In this document: piece after piece, positions 8,087 to 14,761 of the stretch
Position numbering within the stretch: position 1 is the first letter of the stretch
How the letters are laid out: each line of letters begins with the position of its first letter
Source: Hyphomicrobiales bacterium
GTDB lineage: Bacteria; Pseudomonadota; Alphaproteobacteria; Rhizobiales; Beijerinckiaceae
Assembly: GCA_947374125.1 (NCBI GenBank)
Contig: CANCAR010000012.1
Span: 1-25,627 of the forward strand
DNA: 25,627 nt
Direction of reading: 5' to 3'
Translations under genes and position numbers: made by a program
The notes under the pieces: generated by a model
The model's input: only the letters and a program-made list of their open reading frames with translations
What the model was told of the DNA's origin: nothing
Database searches by the model: none

Positions 8087-9061
8087 TTAGGCAAGCGCCG
8101 CACGAACGGAAGCGGCGAGCGCATCCTGATCCTTGCGGGCTTTTAGGGCTGCGGCCATATCAACGGCCACAAATTGCGCGGGCATATGCGGTTGCAGCTG
8201 CCCAATCAGATCCATATCGGCAGAAATCACGGTGCCGACCATGAAATAGCCGCCGCCCGACACCGCATCGCGATGCAGAACGATCGGCTCGGTGCCGCCG
8301 GGAACTTGGATCGAGCCATAGGGATAGCAAGCATCGACGATGTTGGACGGGTCAGACCCCGCGCCGAAGGGCGGTTTCCGATCCACAAAGGCGAGCTTTT
8401 GGCCGCCGCGGAACCGGTAGCCGATGCGATCCGCTTCGGGGGCAACTTTCCAGGTGTCAGCCAAGAAATGCTTGCCGGCATCTTCGGTAATGCGGTGCCA
8501 ATAAAGCCCCGGAAGCATGCGAAGCGTCGCAGGACTGCCCGGCATACGGCGAAGCGAGACCGGAAGCGTGCGGCCAGCCGCACCACTCTTCGAGGCAGAG
8601 CCAACGGGCAACTCGTCGCCCGCCGCAAGCTTGCGGCCCTGATGACCGCCCAGAGCGCCGAGCGTATAGGTCGAGCGGCTGCCGAGCACAACGGGCACAT
8701 CGATACCGCCGGAAACGGCGATATAGGCGCGCGCGCCAGCCTTCAAGAAATCGAAGGAGAGAACATCGCCCGCTTTTACCGCAAAGCTCGTCCAGGTTTC
8801 GCGCGGCTCGCCATTCAATTTTGGTGGGATTTCGCCCCCTGTGACGGCGACCGTTGCGGACGCGGTGAATTCGAGCTCGGGGCCCATAAAGACCACTTCG
8901 AGACCCGCCGCATTCTCATCATTGCCAACGAGCAAATTGGCGGAGCGAAGCGCTTCGCTGTCCATGGCACCTGAGAGCGGAATACCGATATGGTAATAGC
9001 CCGGGCGGCCAAGATCCTGAACGGTGGTCGAAAGACCGGGGGAATGGACCTTAATGGCCAT
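8087..9061 (-). CDS. pxpC: KipA/PxpC-type carboxyltransferase-like subunit (5-oxoprolinase subunit C)
   Basis: A 324-residue protein of the biotin-dependent carboxyltransferase/KipA family. It starts with the diagnostic VHSPGLSTTVQDLGRPGY near residues 5-22, then GIPLSGAMD, LLVGNDENAAGLE, and AVSGGIDVPVVLGSRSTY. In PxpABC it pairs with PxpB to act on 5-oxoproline; the same fold forms half of the carboxyltransferase region of urea carboxylase. The start ATG at 9061 overlaps the end of the pxpB gene by 11 bp. The frame stays open for another 47 codons upstream, but that part only shadows pxpB. Adjacent biotin carboxylase and biotinyl carrier genes make a real carboxyltransferase role plausible. 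The symbol is a family assignment; the substrate is unproven. Confidence 0.9.
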   Translation of the reverse strand: MAIKVHSPGLSTTVQDLGRPGYYHIGIPLSGAMDSEALRSANLLVGNDENAAGLEVVFMGPELEFTASATVAVTGGEIPPKLNGEPRETWTSFAVKAGDVLSFDFLKAGARAYIAVSGGIDVPVVLGSRSTYTLGALGGHQGRKLAAGDELPVGSASKSGAAGRTLPVSLRRMPGSPATLRMLPGLYWHRITEDAGKHFLADTWKVAPEADRIGYRFRGGQKLAFVDRKPPFGAGSDPSNIVDACYPYGSIQVPGGTEPIVLHRDAVSGGGYFMVGTVISADMDLIGQLQPHMPAQFVAVDMAAALKARKDQDALAASVRAALA

Positions 9062-9926
9062 AGAGAGCCTCCTGGAGCTTGCGGTTATATCCGTCGATAT
9101 CCTTCTCGAATTCATCGAGTGCGAAGCTGACGTCGCGGATACGCGGCTGGAATTTACCGGCCTCCACAGCGGCAACCGTCTGGTCATATTCCTCGCGGTC
9201 AATCGGTTTCCACTTCACGATATCGCCCGGACGGAACAGCACCATGAAATCCTTGAGATAGGAGATGGTCTGCGTCGGATCATAGATCGGCATCGGGGTG
9301 ACACCGAACATTTGATAACCTCCCGCGCCGCGCACCGAATAAATGCAGCCGAAGCAGCCACCATGGCCGACGGTGAGTTTCGGCGTATCGGTCCGAGGCC
9401 GCAAATATTTCGGAACCTCGATCTGCTTTGCGCGCTCGGCCATTTGATAGAGGAAGGGCAAACCCGCGACAAAGCCTACCATCGAGACGAACCACGGTGC
9501 GCCCGAATGGGCCTTGATAAAATTGTCGACGGTGCCGAGATTGTTGATGCGAGCTGCGTATTCAATATCCGTGCTCGACGGATCCTGATGCCGCTCGCGG
9601 AAGCGCATCAGCGTTTCATGCGTCCAAGGATCGTTATAGAGGACCGGTATCTCGATGATCCGCGTTTTCAGCGAAGCAACCGATTTGGATGCGGTTTCCT
9701 CGATGCGCTTCAGTTCCGCCAAAAGATCATCCGGCGCTATTTCATCCGGATTAAACTTGATTTGGAACGACGCATTGGCCGGGCAGATCTCGGTGACGCC
9801 CTTGATCCGGCTATCGCGCACGCCATTGGTGATCGACAGACCTTTAAAGAAGGCCTGCAGCGACATTTCCTCGTCGCATTCGACGAAGATGTGCTCATCT
9901 CCGCCAAAGGAGTATCTGGTTTTCAT
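9051..9926 (-). CDS. pxpB: KipI/PxpB-type subunit, long urea-carboxylase-like form
   Basis: A 291-residue protein of the KipI/PxpB (allophanate hydrolase subunit 1) family. I chose ATG at 9926, with GGGGAG close upstream, over ATG at 9947, which has an ATGA overlap with the previous gene but no clear ribosome site. Landmarks are GGDEHIFVE near residue 8, a central DPWTHETLMRFRERH...DIEYAARINNL segment near 98-130, VGHGGCFGCIYSVRGAGGYQ near 190-210 and FRPGDIVKW. The protein is clearly longer than E. coli PxpB (about 218 residues). From memory of the families, its central segment and GGDE start resemble the carboxyltransferase region of urea carboxylase more than PxpB. It would pair with the KipA-type subunit encoded next. 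Confidence 0.88.
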   Translation of the reverse strand: MKTRYSFGGDEHIFVECDEEMSLQAFFKGLSITNGVRDSRIKGVTEICPANASFQIKFNPDEIAPDDLLAELKRIEETASKSVASLKTRIIEIPVLYNDPWTHETLMRFRERHQDPSSTDIEYAARINNLGTVDNFIKAHSGAPWFVSMVGFVAGLPFLYQMAERAKQIEVPKYLRPRTDTPKLTVGHGGCFGCIYSVRGAGGYQMFGVTPMPIYDPTQTISYLKDFMVLFRPGDIVKWKPIDREEYDQTVAAVEAGKFQPRIRDVSFALDEFEKDIDGYNRKLQEALYGH

Positions 9927-9943
9927 TGCTCCCCTACCCTCCG

Positions 9944-11317
9944 TCATTCGCCACAGTGTTCAGAATGTTTCTCAAGCCAGCGCTCAAGAAATTGCGTGTC
10001 AAACCGCGCCGCCTGCACATCGGGATCCGATGCCAGAGCGCGATGCAGGCCGCGTGTTGTCTTCACGCCGCCAATTTTTAATTCGCCTAGTGCACGCGCC
10101 ATGCGCGTCATCGCGGATGCGCGATCCTCGTCCCAAACGATCAGCTTGCCAAGCAATGAATCATAAAACGGCGGCACCGTGTAGCCCTGATATAAAAGGC
10201 TATCGAAACGAACACCTGCCCCCCCCGGCACGACCAGCGACTCGATAAGGCCCGGCGCTGGCATGAAGTTTTGAGTGGGGTCTTCGGCATTGATCCGGCA
10301 CTCGATGGCGTGGCCCCGGATCGTGATGTCCGATTGTTTCATGCGAAGCTTTTCGCCCATCGAAACACGGATCATCTCACGCACGAGATCAAAGCCGGTG
10401 ATCATCTCGGTAACCGGATGCTCGACTTGAATACGGGTGTTCATTTCGAGGAAATAGAAGTCCCGCGTCGTGTCATCATAGAGATATTCGATGGTGCCTG
10501 CCCCGCGATACTGCACCGCTTTGGCGAGATCGACCGCCGATTGGCACAGCTTGGCTCTGACGTCAGCGGGAAGCATGGCAGCCGGTGCCTCCTCCCAGAC
10601 TTTCTGGCGGCGGCGCTGCAGCGAGCATTCGCGCTCGTAAAAATGTACCACATCGTGCCCATCGCCGAGCACTTGCACTTCGACATGGCGTGAGCTGGCG
10701 ATGAATTTTTCGATATAGAGACCACCATCACCAAAGGCGGCCAAAGCCTCGGCACTGGCCTGCGGCATCAGCCGGTCAAATTCGTCGCGCGACGTCGCCA
10801 CCCGAATGCCGCGCCCACCGCCACCCGCTGACGCTTTGATCATCACCGGAAATCCGATGCGATCCACCACGACACCTGCAGCCTCGGGCGTCTCGACACG
10901 GCCTTTGCTGCCGGGCACGGTCGGCACACCAGCACGGATGGCCGCTTCAAGCGCTGAGACCTTATCGCCCATCATGCGGATTTGCTGCGGCGTTGGCCCA
11001 ACAAACACCAACCCTGCCGCCTCGACCGCTTCGGCAAAGCGGGCGTTCTCGGCCAGGAACCCATAGCCCGGATGCACGGCATCCGCCCCGCTTGCAACCG
11101 CTGCCGCAACGACGGCTTCGACATTGAGATAGGATTTCGCAGCCGATGGTGGCCCTATATTCACCGCCTCATCCGCCAAGCGAACGGCTAGGGAATCAGC
11201 ATCCGCAAGGCTGTGCGCCTGAATGGTTTTCAACCCGAGCTCGCGCGCGGCGCGGATGATGCGGACCGCGATTTCACCCCGATTGGCGATGAAAAGTGTT
11301 TTGACCTGACGCGTCAC
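9944..11317 (-). CDS. accC: Biotin carboxylase (AccC family), GTG start
   Basis: A 457-residue biotin carboxylase, the usual length for AccC. It performs the ATP- and bicarbonate-dependent carboxylation of biotin on the carrier protein. Visible motifs are TLFIANRGEIAVRI (residues 8-21), HPGYGFLAEN (82-91), the ATP-grasp glycine loop KASAGGGGRGIRV (151-163), and EMNTRIQVEHPVTE (281-294) with catalytic residues. The start is GTG at 11317 with GAGG 8 nt upstream, 10 bp after the carrier-protein gene. No acyl-CoA carboxyltransferase (AccA/AccD or PccB type) is in the window. The KipI/KipA pair encoded next is the obvious acceptor partner, which would make this a dedicated component and not part of the housekeeping acetyl-CoA carboxylase. 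Confidence 0.95.
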   Translation of the reverse strand: MTRQVKTLFIANRGEIAVRIIRAARELGLKTIQAHSLADADSLAVRLADEAVNIGPPSAAKSYLNVEAVVAAAVASGADAVHPGYGFLAENARFAEAVEAAGLVFVGPTPQQIRMMGDKVSALEAAIRAGVPTVPGSKGRVETPEAAGVVVDRIGFPVMIKASAGGGGRGIRVATSRDEFDRLMPQASAEALAAFGDGGLYIEKFIASSRHVEVQVLGDGHDVVHFYERECSLQRRRQKVWEEAPAAMLPADVRAKLCQSAVDLAKAVQYRGAGTIEYLYDDTTRDFYFLEMNTRIQVEHPVTEMITGFDLVREMIRVSMGEKLRMKQSDITIRGHAIECRINAEDPTQNFMPAPGLIESLVVPGGAGVRFDSLLYQGYTVPPFYDSLLGKLIVWDEDRASAMTRMARALGELKIGGVKTTRGLHRALASDPDVQAARFDTQFLERWLEKHSEHCGE

Positions 11318-11327
11318 ACCACCATCC

Positions 11328-11570
11328 TCAGATCGAAAGCGTGGCGAGCGGCTGACCCGCCATCACCGCGTCTTCATTGTCGGCATGAAACGCCGTGATC
11401 GTACCATCGGCATCGGCGTGCACCTCGTGAAAGGATTTCATCACCTCAATCAGGCCGATAATATCACCCTTTTTAACGGTATCGCCTTCATTCTTGTACG
11501 CTGGCGCATCTGGTGATGGCTTGCGGTAAAAGGTTCCGGGAAGGGGGCTTAGAAGATCTTTAGTGGCCAT
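11328..11570 (-). CDS. Biotinyl carrier domain protein (BCCP-like, 80 aa)
   Basis: An 80-residue stand-alone biotinyl/lipoyl domain. The biotin attachment motif is EVMKSF with the modified lysine at residue 45, close to the E(A/V)MK consensus. It lacks the Pro/Ala-rich linker and N-terminal part of full-length AccB (about 150 residues), so it is a minimal carrier like those attached to urea carboxylase. It lies between the pxpA-like gene (30 bp gap) and the biotin carboxylase (10 bp gap). It is expected to shuttle carboxybiotin from the carboxylase to the KipI/KipA subunits. No biotin ligase is seen in the window; a genomic BirA would be needed. Confidence 0.93.
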   Translation of the reverse strand: MATKDLLSPLPGTFYRKPSPDAPAYKNEGDTVKKGDIIGLIEVMKSFHEVHADADGTITAFHADNEDAVMAGQPLATLSI

Positions 11571-11600
11571 GTCAGCGGTCCTTGTCTCAAATGGGTAAGG

Positions 11601-12329
11601 TCAGTTGGCGGAAAGATAGGGCTTTACGGCTTCCCGAACCGCTGTCGCGATGGCAACTGCATTCGGGGTGTCGGAATGAACGCAAATCGTATCAGCACGA
11701 ACCGCAACGGTCTTGCCGTTGACGGAAACCGTTGTTCCGGTCTTGATCGCTTGCACAGCGCGCTCGGCGGCCTTGTCGGGATCTTTGGCTTCATATTGGC
11801 GCTTGATGATCACGAAGCCATCGTCTGAATAATCAAGGTCGGCGTAATATTCCGACATGAAAGCGTGGCCCCGCTCGGTATAGATCGTTTCGTGCAAGGT
11901 GTTGATCATGCCAAGCAGCGGAACTTTGAAAACATCGGCTGCGTCGCACATCGCATGCGCAATATCGGGTTGGCGCGCGGCCATGCCATAGAGCGAGCCA
12001 TGCGGCTTAATATGGCTAAGTGCCATGCCTTCGGCTTCGAGAAAACCTTTCAGCGCACCGATTTGGTAAATGACGCAGTTCGTCATTTCTTCACGCGCCA
12101 TGTGCATTTCCCGACGACCAAAGCCCTGAAGATCCGGCAGCGAGGGATGCGCGCCGACCTTCACGCCATAGCGCTTGGCGAGACGAACGGTGGACCGCAT
12201 ATGGTTGAAATCGGAGCCATGAAACCCACAGGCGACATTGGCGATGGAGATCAGTGGCATCAAGCCCTCATCATCGCCAAGACGATACAAACCGAACGCT
12301 TCGCCCATATCGCAATTAATGGAAACCAT
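11601..12329 (-). CDS. pxpA: PxpA / LamB-YcsF family protein (5-oxoprolinase subunit A)
   Basis: A 242-residue LamB/YcsF family protein, the subunit A of the prokaryotic ATP-dependent 5-oxoprolinase, which converts 5-oxoproline to glutamate together with PxpB and PxpC. Family motifs are INCDMGEAFG (4-13), ANVACGFHGSD (30-40), GAHPSLPDLQGFGRR (59-73) and IKPHGSLYG (107-115), with ICVHSDTP near the C-terminus. I chose ATG at 12329, preceded by AGGGGGAA about 8 nt upstream. An in-frame start at 12350 would place this ribosome site inside the gene. It is the first gene of its operon, behind a terminator and a short palindrome. Whether its substrate is 5-oxoproline or another cyclic amide is open, since the partner subunits look urea-carboxylase-like. 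Confidence 0.93.
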   Translation of the reverse strand: MVSINCDMGEAFGLYRLGDDEGLMPLISIANVACGFHGSDFNHMRSTVRLAKRYGVKVGAHPSLPDLQGFGRREMHMAREEMTNCVIYQIGALKGFLEAEGMALSHIKPHGSLYGMAARQPDIAHAMCDAADVFKVPLLGMINTLHETIYTERGHAFMSEYYADLDYSDDGFVIIKRQYEAKDPDKAAERAVQAIKTGTTVSVNGKTVAVRADTICVHSDTPNAVAIATAVREAVKPYLSAN

Positions 12330-12397
12330 GACACATTCCCCCTGAAACATACGCCAGTTTCATATCCATTTTTATGACCATGCCCGATCTCCTAAGC

Positions 12398-12411
12398 TAT
12401 GTAAAAACATA
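12398..12411. promoter_or_regulatory. Palindrome upstream of pxpA, possible operator
   Basis: A perfect inverted repeat TATGT-AAAA-ACATA lies about 70 bp before the pxpA start, in the only gap between the two large operons. On the minus strand it includes TTTACA, which could act as a -35 element, but no good -10 follows at the right distance. It could be an operator for a repressor; no matching regulator gene is next to it. Confidence 0.35.
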
Positions 12412-12432
12412 TAATCTAAGGTCCTTTATTAG

Positions 12433-12461
12433 AAAAACCGATATGGCTTGCATCCCATCGG
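12433..12461 (-). terminator. Rho-independent terminator after the cobW-like gene
   Basis: On the minus strand CCGAT at 12461-12457 pairs with ATCGG at 12442-12438; two inner G-C pairs follow after a small internal loop. The hairpin is followed directly by TTTTTC (12437-12432). It lies 18 bp after the GTPase stop, ending the upstream operon before the pxpA operon begins. Confidence 0.7.
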
Positions 12462-12479
12462 CTGCATAAAACCAAGGCG

Positions 12480-13445
12480 CTATCCAGCCTGCACCCCGAC
12501 AAAATGACGAAGCGATTTGGTCAGTTGCGCATGGGTGAATCCGCGGCCAATCATCACCACGATGTTATCCTCTCGTGTATCGCCCTGCTCGGGCAGAATT
12601 TCTGGCGATTGGACGATCTTGCGCACCGTTTGGAGCAAGAGGCGCCCGGCGGGTGTTCGGATCACCCCTTTCACCCGCACAATATCATTGCCGCGGGCAT
12701 AGAGCAGCGCCGAAAGCCAGACGGTAAACGCCGTCCAATCAATGCTGTCATCAAGATAAAGCCGCGTCGGTGAAATTGGGGCTTTCAAGTCCTGACCGGC
12801 AAAATCGGGTAAGGTTTCCGCTATGGCTTCGCTAAAGTCCGGTAGATTATGGCTTTCTCCCTTAACGGCACCGGAGATCACAGCGCCGGGGCTCATCGCC
12901 TTAAGCGTCGCCAACAGGAGCGCCAATTCGCTTGGATCAACAGCGTCAATCTTCGTGATGATCATACGATCGGCCACTTCGATTTGATGGCGGGAGAGCG
13001 GTTCGCTCCGCAATTGGCTCATGCCATGCAATCCGTCGACCGCGACAATCACCTCGCTCACAACGATATGATAGACGAGGACAGGATCGGACCGGATCGC
13101 CTCAACAATGGCGCCAGGGTCGGCGAGGCCGCTCGTTTCAAGAACGATCAGATCGAGCGGGCTCTGCGTGGAAACGGTTCGACTGCGATCATCTGCAATG
13201 CGGCGTAAGAGATCAATCAGGTCCTGCTTCGCGTCGCAGCAGACACAGCCTCCGGCAAGCACCGCAAGCCGATCTGATCCACCCAGTAATGCATCATCAA
13301 TCGGCGTTTCAGCCGCTTCATTGACGATGACCAAGGCACGCTGAAAATACCCATCGTGCAGCTGATGGCGGAGCCAGGTCGTTTTCCCGGAACCGAGATA
13401 ACCACCCAAAATTACCAATCGGATCCGCCCATCTGTGTCGCTCAT
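12480..13445 (-). CDS. CobW/COG0523-family GTP-binding protein (putative metallochaperone)
   Basis: A 321-residue G3E-family GTPase. It shows a Walker A loop GGYLGSGKTT (residues 14-23), the metal-binding motif GGCVCC (65-70; the CxCC of the family), a Walker B-like VLETSGLADP (101-110) and the guanine motif TKID (164-167). The family delivers metals such as zinc, cobalt or nickel to target enzymes using GTP. The usual NEFGE switch is altered to NEAAE here. Its start overlaps the stop of the CxxC protein gene by 4 bp (ATGA). Being last in an operon with a CE4-fold, metal-dependent hydrolase suggests that it matures that enzyme or another metal amidohydrolase. The metal identity is unknown. 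Confidence 0.9.
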   Translation of the reverse strand: MSDTDGRIRLVILGGYLGSGKTTWLRHQLHDGYFQRALVIVNEAAETPIDDALLGGSDRLAVLAGGCVCCDAKQDLIDLLRRIADDRSRTVSTQSPLDLIVLETSGLADPGAIVEAIRSDPVLVYHIVVSEVIVAVDGLHGMSQLRSEPLSRHQIEVADRMIITKIDAVDPSELALLLATLKAMSPGAVISGAVKGESHNLPDFSEAIAETLPDFAGQDLKAPISPTRLYLDDSIDWTAFTVWLSALLYARGNDIVRVKGVIRTPAGRLLLQTVRKIVQSPEILPEQGDTREDNIVVMIGRGFTHAQLTKSLRHFVGVQAG

Positions 13446-13735
13446 TCTTCACCAATGAAGCGCCTGTCTAGGGGATCCACGGGCGTTCCGTTCACCTTCT
13501 CGGCCAGCGCCCAAACATCATCGAGATGGCTTACAATGGACTGGCTGCCCGTCATCGTGGACAGCTGAATGCCGGGGATGTCGGTGGTTTCGTGAACGCT
13601 CAACTGATAGGAGGGCAAGACCCGTTGCAGCACCTGTGCACGGCGGAACCGTCCACGCAATCTATCGTGCGCATTGGCAGCGCCCGCTTCCGTCCAGTGG
13701 CCGGGCGCAGCAGGAAATCCGCAGGCAGAGCACAT
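13442..13735 (-). CDS. Small CxxC protein coupled to the CobW-family GTPase
   Basis: A 97-residue protein of unknown function starting MCSACGFPAAPGHWTEAG, with a CxxC pair at residues 2-5 and a His-Trp shortly after. This suggests a small metal-binding knuckle. I chose ATG at 13735, with AAGG about 9 nt upstream; the in-frame ATG at 13759 directly abuts a strong hairpin with no free ribosome site. The 4-bp overlap with the GTPase gene implies that the two are made together. Such a coupled pair may form a chaperone and adaptor for metal insertion, but I recognise no characterised family. Confidence 0.75.
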   Translation of the reverse strand: MCSACGFPAAPGHWTEAGAANAHDRLRGRFRRAQVLQRVLPSYQLSVHETTDIPGIQLSTMTGSQSIVSHLDDVWALAEKVNGTPVDPLDRRFIGEE

Positions 13736-13759
13736 GGTCAAACCCTTTTTAGGTTTCAT

Positions 13760-13785
13760 GCGGGCGATAGATGACTACCGCCCGC
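13760..13785 (-). promoter_or_regulatory. Strong hairpin between the CE4 hydrolase and CxxC genes
   Basis: GCGGGCG at 13760-13766 pairs perfectly with CGCCCGC at 13779-13785, and an inner TAG/CTA stem with an ATGA loop extends it. No T-tract follows on the minus strand. It probably stabilises or punctuates the transcript after the CE4 gene, and it speaks against the 13759 start for the next gene. Confidence 0.5.
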
Positions 13786-13799
13786 AATCGCACTATCGA

Positions 13800-14702
13800 T
13801 CAGATAACAGCCGGACGATTGCCGCCAGCAAACGGATATCGCTTACGGAAATCTTCGGCGATATCTTCGAACGGCATCCATTCAACGCCTGAATGCTTCG
13901 AGATATATTCGATCAGGCGCTCCAGCATGAGCAGAACCTGCGGACGACCGGCGACATCCGGATGGATTGTGAAGGCGAACACGGCGTAATCCATCTCGCG
14001 ATAGACCCAGTCGAACTGATCGCGCCAAAGCTCCTCAATATCCCGAGGATTGACGAAGCCGTGGCTGTTCGGGGCCTTCTTCATGAACATCATGGGCGGA
14101 AGGTCATCGACATACCAGTTCGCGGCAATATCAACGAGATCGATTTCCTTGCCGTGCTTCAACGGATGCATCCAATCCTTAGCGGACTTGGAATAATCGA
14201 TGGTGTTCCAGCTATCGCCAACGCGCGCATAGAAAGGCTGGAAGTCGCGGTAACCTTGGCTGTGATCGTATTTAAAGCCGTGCTTCAACAGCAAGGCCGC
14301 CGTTGAATTCGACATTTCCCACCAAGGGGCCACATAACCGCGCGGTGATTGGCCGGTCAGTTTCTTGATGAGATCAATCGACTTCACCAAAACGTCTTCT
14401 TCCTGCGTCGGTGTCATCGCAATTGGATTTTCATGGAGATATCCATGGGCTCCAACTTCGTGGCCGTCCTTAACGATCATTTCCATCTCTTTTGGAAATG
14501 TCTCAAGCGAGTGGCCCGGAATGAAGAAGCTGGTTTTCAATCCGTAACGCTTAAACAAAGTGAGCAAACGTGGCACGCCCACTTCGGTCGCGAAAATGCC
14601 GCGCTGAATATCGGAGGGCGAGTCACCCCCACCGTAAGAACCGATCCAGCCTGCAACGGAGTCGATATCCGTACCAAAAGTACATATGATTTTCTTTGTC
14701 AT
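13800..14702 (-). CDS. Polysaccharide-deacetylase-fold (CE4) hydrolase, HP0310 / cyclic imide hydrolase type
   Basis: A 300-residue protein of the NodB/CE4 fold. From memory it is strikingly close along its full length to H. pylori HP0310, the atypical peptidoglycan deacetylase. The start DIDSVAGWIGSYGG, the segment VAPWWE, and DFDW-like DQFDWVYREMDYAVF are shared. Metal and catalytic residues are present: Asp12 and Asp14, and AHGYLH with His86 and His90. There is no signal peptide, so it acts in the cytoplasm, which argues against a cell-wall role. The same family includes PuuE allantoinase and, as I recall, bacterial cyclic imide hydrolase (imidase). Given the amidase and hydantoinase genes around it, opening of a cyclic imide or ureide is the better guess. 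AAGGAG precedes the ATG. Confidence 0.88.
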   Translation of the reverse strand: MTKKIICTFGTDIDSVAGWIGSYGGGDSPSDIQRGIFATEVGVPRLLTLFKRYGLKTSFFIPGHSLETFPKEMEMIVKDGHEVGAHGYLHENPIAMTPTQEEDVLVKSIDLIKKLTGQSPRGYVAPWWEMSNSTAALLLKHGFKYDHSQGYRDFQPFYARVGDSWNTIDYSKSAKDWMHPLKHGKEIDLVDIAANWYVDDLPPMMFMKKAPNSHGFVNPRDIEELWRDQFDWVYREMDYAVFAFTIHPDVAGRPQVLLMLERLIEYISKHSGVEWMPFEDIAEDFRKRYPFAGGNRPAVI

Positions 14703-14761
14703 GCGCTTCTCCTTTTTTGATTAACAGTCGACACCAACTGTTGGGCGCCGCTTTTCGGACG

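Noticed and set aside
9062..9202. Upstream extension of the KipA-type gene to 9202
   Set aside because: The added 47 residues merely overlap pxpB in another frame; the family start PGLSTTVQDLGRPGY lies just after ATG 9061.
9024..10166. Long open frame (380 codons) on the plus strand
   Set aside because: It runs opposite pxpB and accC; both minus-strand genes have clear family motifs, and the plus-strand product does not.
14723..14742. AACAGT-N8-ACTGTT inverted repeat in the gap between the OYE and CE4 genes
   Set aside because: Only six pairs with an eight-base loop and no T-tract; too weak to call a terminator or operator.
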